A stretch of DNA of 64,000 bases, from assembly GCA_017590115.1 (NCBI GenBank), contig JAGGNK010003335.1, positions 10,726,286 to 10,790,285 on the forward strand, read 5' to 3'. Position 1 is the first letter of the stretch; every line of letters starts with the position of its first letter. The notes under the pieces are model-generated. The model had not been told where the DNA came from, made no database searches, and saw only the letters and a list, made by a program, of their open reading frames with translations. Both the position numbers and the translations under genes were made by a program. The DNA comes from Montifringilla adamsi. Its lineage: Eukaryota > Chordata > Aves > Passeriformes > Passeridae. This document shows, one piece after another, positions 33,601 to 46,100 of the stretch.

Positions 33601-35999
33601 TTGAAGAGAAGTTCCCAGGAGTCTGTGTCTCTCACAGGAGTTTCCTCTTGCTTTTTGTCTTTTTTGTCTTTCTGGCATTGAGACACTTCCCAGAGAGAAG
33701 AAAGAAATGGAGAAAGATATGGGTTGTTTTGGGTGGCACCCCCCACAGAGAGGCATAGTGCTTAATTAAAAGGGAGTTTGTGTTTGTTTATCTCTGGAAT
33801 TTCACTTGTGCTTTTGTAGAGGTTTCAAAGGCAGATGCATTTATAGAGACCTTGCTAAGTAATTAATCCTGTAATGTTATTCCTTTAAAAAAAAAAAAGA
33901 AAAAAAAGAGCTGAATTCACAGGAGATGGGAAGAAGCCCCAGAGTTGCCAAACTTGATATGGGTGTTGGAAAGGGACCCACCAGAGGAGCCAGTCCTCCT
34001 GTTGAGGGTGATATAACCAGCATGGAATGTGGTGGTTTTGCTGCACCATTTCTCCAGTGTGCTTCTCCTTGTGAAGGGGTGGCTGTTTCTGGAAGTGGCA
34101 AGGTAAATCTACCATCAGAGAAATTTAACTTGTGGCTACTTAAATGAACTTCCTATGGGGGAGAATGTGTGCTAATAATGAAAAATACTGAAATCAGCAA
34201 CTCGTTTCTGCTAAACCTATGGTTTTATAACTGTCTCAGGCCCTTTGGAGTTTTGTCTGATCTTTAACTCTCTAAATTACTTGCAGAGGACTGCGTACCT
34301 TTGTCATCAAGGTTTTTGTTGAAATCACCTCTGAAGTGCAATAGGATCCCCTGAGAGAAATGTCAAGTTCTTCACTTGGCTTCAGATACCAGTGGTCTGG
34401 AAAATACTGCCTTTCATTTTAAGAGAAAATGAGCTGAATGAGGTTCTTGGGAGCAGCATTTTCCCAATGCCATGGCTTTTTTGCTACCTCATATCCTTCC
34501 TCTTGTTCTGCCCAAAGGAAGGCACGTTGCCAGGGATCCACTGGCTGGACTTGGGGAACTGCTTGGAGAGCACAGTCATCCTGCCAGGCTCTTGCTAGGA
34601 CTGGACTGACCTTGGGCTGGGAAAGCTGCTCTGCACCCACCTCTTGCCCATCTCTTCTCAGATTGAGGGGTTCAGCTTCTGCCATGCCAGATGTTCTATG
34701 GCTTCGGCCCTCTGTGAAGCTGAGGGGTCTTAGTATTTCACACCACTTGGGTTTAGAAAAGATGCTTAAAATCAGAGGATAAAAATTCTAATCATTCTGG
34801 ATTGGGTTTCTTCCCCCTCTCTTTCTTCCCCCTGCCAGCTGCTTGTTTGCCAAGGCTGAAATAAAGGCAGTGGTGGCACAGTTGTGACTGGTAGCAGTGG
34901 CACATACATATTTCATAGACTCATAAGGGACAATGTTGGAGTTTATCTTGCATGAAACAATGCTGACATCTCATGATTGGAGCCGTGCTACGTAGATGGG
35001 CAAGGGGTAGTCGTGCATAACTGTGACTGCTCTGGCATGGTTTGAAATGTGTGCAGAGTTGGAAATGCCATTTGAATAGAAAGCTGCTGAGTATTTGGGC
35101 TTGACTCAGTGATGTCCTTTCACAGTGACTTGCAGGGCACTTGGCACAAAGCTGTGGTTTAGTCCCTTCTAGACTTTGGCAGTGCTGGACCACAAGCACA
35201 GCACGCTCAAGGGGACAACAACAAAAATAAATAGTGAAATTGAATTTATGCTGGTGGTGTGGGCCAGAAATAAAGCTGCTGGGTAGATCAGTGAGAGTTG
35301 TAGTACTTACTCTACCTCCCCTGGTTCATTAATACAATGAATCTAAGCAAAAAAGGTCACTCTCCTGCTTTCCCTTAAGTTCAGAGGAATCTTGCTAGAG
35401 TGGGTCTGTATTGAGCTCTCTGCTGTGTGGTAGGAGCAGGGATTGGAGCATGAAGTAGAAAGTATTTAGATATGATGTACTGTAAGCTGTGTTTCTGCTC
35501 CCCTGAGCCAGAGAATTTAACTGCATGTCTAATGTAGTTAGTGCAGAGGCAAATCAGTCCCTTGCTGTGCTCACTTGGGTGGGGGAGGAGGAAGTCAAAA
35601 ATCAAAGCATGAATTGCCTGAAATTTTGGTGGTATTTTCAGTTTTGTTTGTTTGATTCCTAGGAAGTGGGGGGAGAAGGTGTAAAGAGAAGCTCTTCTGG
35701 AGTGAAAGTGCTATAAAAGGAATAGGAAACCATTGAACAAATGGATTTTCTGTTTGCTTTATGCACTCTGCTTTTCAGTTCCATTAGGACACATTAGACT
35801 CATGAAGGTGACCAGCGAAATTGTCTTGACAAAGATTTCTGCAAGGAGATAAAAATAAATAAGTTAGCAAAGAGTGACTGGAAAGACCTTACCAATTACC
35901 AGTTCTTCAACCTCCTTACTTAATTTTCTTGTGAGCTAATATGATAGGAGGAGGAGGAACACACCTTCATCAGAATGCTGCACCGGAGAGCAGGGTTGC

Positions 36000-36400
36000 T
36001 ATTAAAAGCCCAATAATGACTTGTATCGGTTTATGCAGATTTGCTCTGCTGGGTTACTCTGTGCCTGGCACTTGGCAAAGCACAGATAACATTTAAATCA
36101 GGCAGTAAGTGTAATTAAGTACTACCCTTCAGCGCATCTCTCCTTTTAAGACATTTTTATACACCGTGATTTAGAATATGACAATTGGGTGAGATTAAAG
36201 CAGCAAATTGTGCCTATAAAACAAGCCCTGAGAATAGCAAGGGACTGTAAAATTTTATAAAGGGGAATACAGCACATGCCTCCAATCCGATAAAACTTTT
36301 GTGAGCTGGGAGATTAACTGTGAAATACAAATAAGATGATACAGTATGCATAGCATTCAGATAGTAAATTACTTGTTATTGTAACAACTTACTCCTTCTA
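36000..36400. promoter_or_regulatory. Candidate conserved noncoding element
   Basis: A repeat-free block with many AT-rich factor-like cores (CAATAATGAC, GTAATTAAGTAC, ATTAAAGCAGC, GATTAACTGTG, ATGCATAGCATTC) and isolated CpGs kept in AT-rich context ('ttgtatcggttt', 'cttcagcgcatc', 'acaccgtgattt', 'ccaatccgataa'). It has no open frame of note. The texture is enhancer-like, and the call is inference only. Confidence 0.25.
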
Positions 36401-36622
36401 CCCAGAAGAATTTCTTACTTAACTTTTTCCAGAAAATCTCAGCATGTGAATGATTCATTAACTGCTGGAGGTGTGGAGGGAAGGTAGGAAGTCAGCAGTG
36501 GTGTCCCTGTAGGGAGAGCAGTGGTGTAAATGTAGCATGAAGGATCATCTGTGCTGAAACACATGCAGTCAAGCTTGTGATTGGTTTCTTCCTCAGCTTC
36601 AGTGGACTTGTATTTGCAAAGT

Positions 36623-36644
36623 AAAAAAAAAAAAAAAAAAAAAA
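36623..36644. repeat. Poly-A tract (22 A)
   Basis: Uninterrupted A run. No retroposed element is recognised upstream. Confidence 0.9.
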
Positions 36645-39600
36645 TCCCTCCCTTATTTCAAGTCCTTAATAAGACCCATTGGAAGGTTTTCTTGGGGAAC
36701 AAAAATGTTGCTTTAAATGAGAAGTCTAAAATGTTGTTTCCTGTGGGCCTTGACTGTTTGGCTGATTTGGTTCTGCTGCACTTTGAGTGCATCTGAGCAT
36801 CTTCATCAGCTTCACTGGGCACACCTGAAAAAAAAAAAGGCTGTGAGCCTTTTAGAAACTTCTTATTTAATTTGTAACTCTCAAACCTAGTGGGCCACAA
36901 GTCATCTGGACACATCAGACCGAGGTTGTCACTGATAGCAGTGAAAGACAGTGACTCCTGAGATATCACTGGTCCCAGAGGCTCCTGCTATTCATCAGCT
37001 GTTGTGTTATGGCATTGTCCTTCACAGTCTTACTGATCTCACATTTTCTCCCTTTCTTTTCCGTTCACACTGATCATCCCTTATTCAGTCTTGCAATGCT
37101 TTTTTTAGATTTTTTTAAACTGATTTCTTAATTACCCTCAATTGATAACTTCACTGTCCTTTATTAAGAGCCACAGAGCCTGATGATACTCAGCTTAAAT
37201 GTCTGGTGAAGGCATGTAGAACCCAAAAGCCTGCTCATTTCTTCCCAGCTGTATTAGCTGTATACAGAAATAGTGTTGCATTGAGCCCGTTGTATGTCAG
37301 TCACATTAGAAGGAAGATTTGTGCATGTGGAACAAGGAGGAGGATGATGGCTGGATTTCTTACTGTCTGTCATTCTCTGACCACCTTTGTTCTGCATAAA
37401 AGAACCCAAACAACTTTATGACACTTAGTTTTAATGATGCATTATGTAAGGAAATAGTAAAACTGGGAGGAGAGGTTTGAATTATTCTGGAGGCGAGTAT
37501 TACATTTCAGTAATAGGACAGTTGGGTTTTAAAGGCTGAGCATCACTGCCTTATGAACAAAATATAAGGCCAGGCCATGGACAAATAGCAGAGTGAGGAA
37601 GGAAATGGAGAAGAAATAAGTAGGAGCCTCTGATGAAAATGCAGCTGCATGGGCAGTCAAGCATTTTGGGGGCACATGTCATGCTCAGCCCTTGTTTTGA
37701 TTGGGGGGATTTTTATATATGTGTGTTGCTTTTATGCTTGACTTCCTTTTGACTTTCTGATTTATTATTCAGTACCATATTTATGTTTGAGATTGTTTTG
37801 ATATTGTTAGGGAGATGTCAATACTTCTGAATCAACGTTAAAAACATTCTGGTTTATAGAAATGTTGACCTTTTCTTCTTGCTTGGTTTGAAAAGTCAGT
37901 TCAAAATGGCAAGGTTTTGTACGGAATGGAAATTCCCAGGTGCAGCCAAAACAGGTGTTCTTGTCCCACCACTGGACCCATCTTTCATCCTCTCCTGTTT
38001 TCCTGGGAAAGACAGGAATTTTCTTCTCAGTATCCTGTTGCTGCTGGATGTCCAGGAAGATCCTGGGTGGGTTCACTGCTGCAGCTCCTGCTGCAGTTCC
38101 TCAAATCACGCCATCAGTGTCTTGCTGAATCAAACCAGAACAGTTAAAACATTTCAAAACATCTGTAGGAAGTCATTAGCATAGAAAAGACTTCTGCAAA
38201 TGGAAGTCCCAAACGTTCTAGGTATTGTTCTGACAAGCTGTCAGCGAGCAGTGTCTCTCTCTGCTGGTCCCGGTGGGAAGGCAGCTGCCTCTGGCACCCC
38301 TGCACCTCTGCTGCAGGCAGAGCCCCAGAGAGCCCAGCCTGGCTCTCAGCTCACACTGCATCTGATCCACCTTGGCCTCCTAACTAGCCCAGTAGCCAAG
38401 TTCCAGCTCACTGGATTGCTGCTCAGGGGAAGTTTTTCCCCGTGTGATGATGCACTGATAGCAATTTTTGCCCATCCCAGTGTCCGCACTTCTTCACTTT
38501 TTGTTTGAGTGATGTGAACCCACAGTCTTTCATTACATGTGTTCTAATGGAAGCTTTTGGTAGTAATGAACTGGTCTTTGGGATTTTGCCTCTACTGTTT
38601 ACATGTTTGTTGGTGCCTGTGGTGTGTACCAGAGAGTTACCCAGGCCACAGTGAACTTCAGAGTGACCTGGAGCACAGCTGAAACTGCAAAATGAGAGTT
38701 GCCTGCACTGTTTGACTGGGACCAGAACATTTTAGTATTTAATTTTTTTCTTTATTTTTACCCAGGTTTTGCTGATACCTCTTGTTGCTTAATCTGCCTT
38801 TCGGAAGCATCAGATTAATTTTTTGTGTTGGAGCTGGTAGGGAATAAGCACAGAAACTGGTGGGATATTTGTTCTATTTGGAATGCAAAAGGCTTAATCT
38901 CAAAATTTGATCAATAAGCTGTATTTGACTTATCTGTATACTTTAGTATTAAAATTTGTTTTCTTATTTGAATAGGTTTAGGATTGGTCTGTTGGGATGC
39001 TGGTGCTTGTTGATTAAAAACCAAAAAAAGCAAAATAATGTATTTTCTTCTCAAAGTAATGCTTGTCATTTTTAAAGTTTACATTTAAGGCTCCTGGAAG
39101 TGAGCAAAATGGGCAGAGGTTAAATAAAGTGAATTGCTCTGCCTTAACTTCAGGGAAAATGTGCTGCAGTAGGAATGCCAGTATTCCACCTCAGGTAGGT
39201 ATTTGCAGGTCCAGCCCTGTTGACTTTAATGGGAGCTAAGCAAGCAAATCCTCTGCTTATAGATGGAGAAAATGGAGCTATTAATTGAAACTGCTGCTCA
39301 GCAACGCAAATGGTTATTTTCAGCTTTTCTGTATTTGGGAATACTTTTTAATACTATTCAGCTGTGTTGGTGCTGTGTTGTGACTCCTGCTTGGGCTGAA
39401 GAGTTAAATTAAATGCATTTGGGATGTCCTGTGTCACCTGGACTGTATGAGGAGATACCACATTAATTATCTTGTGCTACATCAAAGGAGCTTCTGACTT
39501 GTGAGCGATGGACTGACTGAAACTCCACAGTGCTGACGTGTGGGACTGCACCCCAGATAACCTTTCCTGCTGCCTTGAAATCATCCCTTTTCAAAGTATT

Positions 39601-40776
39601 TCATAGCTTCTTGAGGCAGTTGTGTTGCTTCAGTAAAGACTTGGGAAGTGATGGTTCTGAAAAATGTCAAATTGTCTCGCATGGTCGTTCCTTTACATGT
39701 AACAGTGATTTGTCAGGGATTCTTCCTTAATTAAAGACTTAATTAACTTAGGTCAAGCATAACTATTATATTATTTTAAAAATTTAAGAGGATTAAGACT
39801 AAAAATACCAATGGCTCAGGTGTTCTTTGGCTGAAAAGCCAGCAGCTAATGTGATTTGTCGTTGTGAGCTGCACTTGTCTCATACAAATTATTTTTGGTC
39901 TTTCATTCTCTGAAACACTGTAGGTTTTGGCAGGATTTTGTCCTTTGAGATATTTCTGCATTAAATAATGTATTCCATTAAAACTTCAGTAGTTTTGTAG
40001 CTTGGTTAATAGTTGATTTGTGGATTAGGTAAGAGGTAAATACAGGAAGTATATATGAGGCATGGTATAAAGTCAGACCTTCAGGAAAAAGTTACACTAT
40101 TTTGAGATATATGCTTCAAAGTTTCTGCATTAAACCTTTGTGCCCCTCCCCGGTCCAGAAAAAAACATGTTTGTGGTTTTTTTTTTTTTTGTTTTGTTTT
40201 GTTTTTTTCCTGAGTAATTCTCTTTACTGTCTGCATTTCAGTGATAAAACCCTATTCAGTGCTAGGTTGTGAGTCCTTTGAAGTCACTAATAAATAACTT
40301 CTCTTAAATATCTGCTTTATTACTTCATGGTCGTGCTGTGACTGAATTCTGTAATCATGTAAAACATACTGTGTGTTTCTGGGAAGAGCAGTGGCAACAA
40401 AATGTGCCGCTGCATCTTCTCTTCAGGGCTTGATGATGCTGTGAGGACCTGGATCAGAGGAAGGAAAGGAAGCACAAATGAATATGGTATTTGCATCCCT
40501 AACAGTCTGCTTTTCTTTCTTATTAAACAAGAGAAGACAAATGTTAGTTGAGGTATTATGATATTATCATGCATTACCTACCTAACCTGCAAATTAAAGT
40601 GATGGTGTTGTTCTCTAACCTCTTTTGGAGAAGCTGTGTTTGAAAATACAGATCATTAAAACCCAGACATGTGTTTTGGCACACTTGGGTTCCCTGGATT
40701 TTATTAACACTGCTTGTTACCTGTCATTTCAAGACAAAAGTGTATTTATCTTGGAGTTTCTGATGAACAAATCCTG
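36645..40776. other. Noncoding stretch, no gene seen
   Basis: No exon, RNA gene or clear repeat. A short 'ttgactttaatgggagct' (39220-39237) recalls a motif of old sauropsid repeats. T-rich simple sequence lies at about 40177-40207. Confidence 0.4.
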
Positions 40777-40856
40777 GACTAACTTGGCAGTGCTGGGTTA
40801 ATGTTTGGACTAGATCATCTTAAGGATCTTTTGCCATGTAAAGGATTCTGTATCTG
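40777..40856 (+). mobile_element. Short CR1 LINE 3'-end fragment
   Basis: 'acttggcagtgctgggttaa' then 'tttggactagatcatcttaa', 'ggatctttt' and 'aaggattctgtatctg' match the final 75-80 bp of avian CR1, including a decayed ATTCTRTG-type terminus. This is the same terminal segment as in the copy ending at 18650, but more diverged. Confidence 0.8.
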
Positions 40857-42939
40857 TTTCAAATGAGATCCTCTTAAAACATTTTTCCTGTGAGACCGAA
40901 GGCAAACAACAGCAGGTCTGGAGAAGCATCTGGCCTGGTATCTCCTGTGCTGTTTTTCTGGAAAATTAAAAAAAAAAAAATCCTTGTAACTTGCAAGCAA
41001 AGCATCAGCATCTTGTACCTTTTTTCATTTGAACACATTTATGTGGTCAATGAGACTTGGGTGGAAAGGAGAAGCAATAAATGTATATCTCATCTCAGAG
41101 AAGCTTTGAAATGTGGGAGAATGGAAGAAGCACTAGGTATACTGGGAGAAAGAAAATGCAGTGGAAGCTCATTTTGGAATTTACATCAGTGCCATCACAC
41201 TTGGAAAAATTGTGCTGTGTGCTTGCTCCTCGGGCTGTGCCTCTCTGAAGAGGCATCTGGCAGAGTGAGCAATGTCTGGGTGTCTGTGCAGGTCCTACTG
41301 TGCCACTGAGAGTGAGCCACTAGCATAGAACTAATACTGAGAGCCTCAGCAATATGGATGGCTCAGATGGATTTCCTGCCTGGAGGAGTCTGAGAGAAGA
41401 GTGCAGCAGGTTATCTGTTTTGTCTCCAAGCCATACTTATTTCCTGTATGGAAGTGCATTTCATAATCTTCAGCTGAACCGTGAAGTAAAACTGCTCCTA
41501 CAGTTGGTTCAAAATAAATGGTTGTTTATTGTCATCATAACTGCAATAGGGCTGAGTGGTCAACATTTCTGGGAAGTAATGTTTGGTTAAAAAAATACTC
41601 TCCTTGAATGTGTTGAAGACTAAGAGTCAGTCTAGCAAAAGCCTTAGCATGTTTGTACTTAATACCAAATCAAGGAGACCAAACTATTCCTTCTTCTGTT
41701 TATCAGTGAACTTGTATTTGTATGGCTATAAATTAAACAAGTTGTTCTTGTCTAATCATTGGTGCACACAGGGACCAGCTGTTCTTCTTCCTCATCTTAA
41801 TCACTTTACACATTTGATGGTGGTTCTTTCATGCTTTCCTGGGTTTCTCTTTTCTGTACTGCTTGTTTAGTTGTTTTATTTAACATGAACATTCCATTTA
41901 GCGTGTTGGTGTGTTTGGAGTGCCTTCTACTGTGCTTTCCGTGGTTTGACCCTCTCTCTTTAAAGAGCAGTACGTGAAACTGAACACTCTGTGCTACCCA
42001 AAGTTGCCTCAGTGTTTAGGAGATGTTTTGACGTGAAATACGGCTTAGATGACTCCTATGTAGTGTTTGTGGTAGTAGCACTTAAAAAAAAAGTGTGATC
42101 CTAAGCACTGCTAAGGATTTGAGCTGTAGTAGTCCAAAGGCACAATATTGCACATCCTCCAGGCAGGAGAGGGTCTCCAGAAACTTAAATCTCAGGTGGG
42201 AGGTTGGATATGTCTTTTAAATCCAAGCAGCCATGTATTTTACACTGTACAGACCAGAACAAGTCACTGGGCAATTCTGCTGTTGGATTTATAATTTCTG
42301 CTTAAGACAGAACACAGTGTTCTAAAACACATCCACCCTCTGCTTAAACCAATGCCATGAAGAAACCTTTCCAAAAGGAGCATTTTAAAAAAAGGGAAGG
42401 GGAAGACATTCCCATCCTTGCAATTATTCAGTGCCTGTCTGTACCCAGTGGGGTGGCTCAGGACAACTGGCAGTGTGTTAGCAACTACACTGATCATAAA
42501 CTGAAGAGAAATGGACATTCTTGAGCCAAGAGAGCATAACTGCAAGTATGTTTATTTTTGGAGGGATCATAATGCCAACTGGCAGAACAAACTTGGCTAG
42601 GTGGATAGTCTGGTGCAGCTGCAATAAAACACAAGGATACTGAATTTAGCAAAGGAGCAACAGGAATTATCACTAGTATTGTTGCTGGGGAGTACAGATG
42701 CAGTCTGGCATTTTATCAGCATAATCTTAGTTTGAACTTAATGAATAAAATTTAATATAGGGAGTTTCAAATAGCTGGTGCTGGATTTATAACCAGAGTG
42801 CAGGTACATTTAATTTCAGTAAGTACATTGTGCTCCTCCTCATTGTTTGTGTAGTTTGGATGTTAACTGTTGTTTATCCATCAGGTTTTGATCTTTCAGA
42901 GAATTTCTCTGGCATAAATTATATGTTATGATATTTTGT
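40857..42939. other. Noncoding stretch, no gene seen
   Basis: AT-rich sequence without recognisable exon or repeat. A 139-codon frame (40890-41309) has no resemblance to known proteins. Confidence 0.4.
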
Positions 42940-43105
42940 TCCTGTGTAAGACTCTCCTAAAAAAAAAAAAAAAGGATTAGTTTGTGAACTCCTGGTGAAA
43001 TATCTGGATATATCACTTCCTGTGTAAGACTCTCCTCAAAAAAAAAAAAAAAAAAAAAAAAAAGGATTAGTTTGTGAACTCCTTTTGAAATACCTGGATA
43101 TATCA
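42940..43105. repeat. Tandem duplication (76- and 88-bp copies) containing poly-A
   Basis: Copy 1 (42940-43015) and copy 2 (43018-43105) share 'tcctgtgtaagactctcct', an A run, 'ggattagtttgtgaactcct' and 'ctggatatatca' with very few substitutions. They differ mainly in the A run: 15 A in copy 1 (42959-42973) and 26 A in copy 2 (43038-43063). High identity points to a recent duplication. Confidence 0.95.
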
Positions 43106-46100
43106 GATGGGCAGAATTTGTGCAGTAGCTCATTTATCAAAGACTGGAATCGTATTGTACATTTTTATTCTTATGTTTTGTCAATAATTTGGACATGGCT
43201 CTGGTTAATGCAGGTCTGCCCAGGGACAAGTAAGGACAGGATGGTGACATGCTGGCAGTGCTCTGTGCCATGATGAACAGGCATGACATGACCCACTGCC
43301 CGTGGGGAATTTGCCATCTCTGGTGCTCAAGGTGTTCCTGTGCAGGCTGGTTAAGGGATGCATGTCTGGGATTAACTGGAAGGCAGCTCCAGTCGTGATG
43401 CACATATCACAAGCTGAAATCTTGGCTCTGAACTGCTGCTTAAATCTATTTCCAAATTCACAGTGGTTCTGCAGAGCTCTGAATCTCACCAGTTTCCCTG
43501 GGTGCTCTCCTGCAAAATTTTGGGTGAGCTTTCTCCCTGAGTCAGTGGAGCTGAGCAGATTGCCTGAGGATGAGACACCTGGCTGGATCTTCTCCAGAGC
43601 AAGAGCACTGAATCCTGGCAAAGTTTCCCTCATCTTCACTGGGGAAGAGTGTTCAGGGAGTTTGCTGCAGTTCTGACCCATCCTTAAAAAGGACAGTCAG
43701 AAATAGAGGAAGTCTGCTCACACACTCTGGAATCCCAAGCAGAACAGCTGCTCTCTCCTAAAGAAAGGAGAATTGCAGACCCTGAAGGCAGAGTGGCAGT
43801 CTTTAGGAAGGATAACCAGCTTTTGTGTTAGCCATCATCAGCCCAGAGGGGAACAGTTTTTGCAGTTCACCTCCACTTCAGCCACTAGGTATCAATGTAT
43901 GGATTTAATTGTAGTTCAGTTGATGAGAACATTAACTGAAGAGCCTGTAGGTACAGCTCACACATTTCAGGTTGAAAGAGCACGTTTTGTAAAATTCCCA
44001 CCTAGATGTTCCTACCTGGCAGGTTCTGTAAAAATATTTTTAGACTCTTAAAGACTTCACAGTCCTCTTCATATGTGAGAAAACTTCTTTAAGCAGACCA
44101 TTTTCCTAATGAGGCTACTCTATGGCACTCTGCTTTCAGTTCCAAACGGCTCAAAAATGCATTTTAACTGTATTTCATATGTTTTAAATTCATTATTGAT
44201 ACCTTTGAGCATTCTGGAAAAAGACTTTCTCTATAGTGCAGATGGGGAAGAGAAGAAAAATACCTAATAATGAAGCATTCCTGTGAACCCAGTGACAGTA
44301 CGTGGTGTCTGGTTTTGACCTCTTCTAACCCACATCCCTTTGCTTTTATCTTTCTTTTAGATTCTCCTCTTTTCTTCAGTAAAGCTCATCACAGGAAGAG
44401 CTTTGGAGGAAATCTCTTTTGTAATGCATATCTTTGAGTGGAGGGCTGGGAGGGAAGTGGTGTGGGATGTGTGTGCCATAGTGGAAGATCAGGCTGGGTT
44501 TATACCAAGCTTGCAGTCCTTTTTAACCCTGTGACTACTGGGTTTCAGAACTTGGTGTGTGTGGATGTCATCCTTATATTTAATGCCTCAGCCTTTGAGA
44601 GGTTGGAAATTATATGTACTGCTGATAATTCATATTTATGATTGTATGGTGGAGTACTTTTCCCAATGCAGTTACTGCTCTTTCTGTCTTACTGGCATCC
44701 ATGACAATGATTTGTGTTTCCTGGTGCCAGTTCTTGTCTTGGTGCACACTGAGAGGTGCACACTCCCTTTACAATGTCCATGGGAGAATTTGTGGAGAAG
44801 AAGCCTTGCCCAAAGCTGGTTATTGGTAAAGCCAAACCCCTTCCATTAGGGAATTCACTTGTGCTGGTAACTGTGGGAACACAGGAAAACATCATGGCTG
44901 GAGAGCAAAGCCCTTTTAGTGAGTGAGTCCCTGCTTGCCCATGAGACGTGTTGGATGCTCAGTTTTCCTTCAGCCTGATGGCTCCTCTGACAGTGCACTG
45001 TGCTTTCAGCTTGGTGGAGGTGCAGCTGCTGCATCTCCCAGAGTCCCAGTCACTCTCAGGGATCAGTCCAGGAGGGAAGGAGGGAGGTCTGGTGCACATT
45101 TAGGTCCCCATGTAGATCCCAGCCCGAGGGGATCCCTCCTGCACCCTCTGTTCCACCAAGGTCTTTTCGTTAGTGCTGCACTTTCATTCCCTGCCTTTTG
45201 GCATGCTTAAATCAAATTAAAGGCAAGAGCAGAGTTCCAGCAGACTTCTGGTTTAGGTCTGGTCCTTTATCATTTACAGTCTGAAATGCCCTGTAGGAAA
45301 CTAATGCTTTATGTAGACCAACTGCAGTCCCATTTGCTACACAGATAATAATAAACCCTGAGATTAGTGAAGGTTCTTTTTTGAATTAAAATATCACTTT
45401 GGGGAAAAGCTGTCTTCACTTGCTGTTGTGCACAGTCAGTGTCTTTTCCAGCTTGGATTGCTGCCAGAGCTCTGGCTTAGGGCCTTCTCCTGACCCTTTA
45501 CAGGTTCTTATTAGTGTTGCTTGGGTTGTGCAGGAAGAAACTGCAGAGTGCTGTTTGAGGGGGGTGGGATTAATAAATGGTAGTACAGGAGTGTCCAGCA
45601 AAGGTTTGGTTTAATGGGACAGTATTAAGAAATGGAGTAATTATTGAATTGTGGATTGCTTTCTTTTGAATGTGGCTGTGGTAGCTTGTTATACTAAGAA
45701 TTCCTTCCTCCCCCTCCTTTTTTGTTTAATATATTATAGATACTGAGCACAATTTTCGAAGCTAGACCCAGTTCAGTGTAACAATTCCTTGGACAAGTAT
45801 CTGGCCTCTAAAAAAATAAAACCTTAAACCCTTCTTGTGTTGTTTGACTTGTTAACTAGCCTCACCCCTCAGCTGCTTGCCTGGATGTTTACCCTGGGGC
45901 AATGCTGCAGTTTTGAAGCTAAGAGAACATTGAATGTTTTTTTCCTTTCCAGAAGAGCTGTACCCATCACTGCCTGCACAGTCTCTGAATAATGCATGAC
46001 AGTTTATTTGCTTGTGTATGGGAGAGATCTTCCCTTCCCGTTTAACACTGGTCTTATCCTTCCTCTTGCATATATCCCTTTTTCCTCTCCTCTGTCCTTT

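Larger units (their letters stand above)
29576..36622. other. Noncoding stretch, no gene seen
   Basis: AT-rich DNA with a perfect 11-bp hairpin at 30624-30653 and a candidate regulatory block at 36000-36400, listed separately. Several 70-120-codon frames are present (for example 31364-31720 minus and 33388-33756 minus) but none resembles a known protein or has convincing exon borders. Confidence 0.4.
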
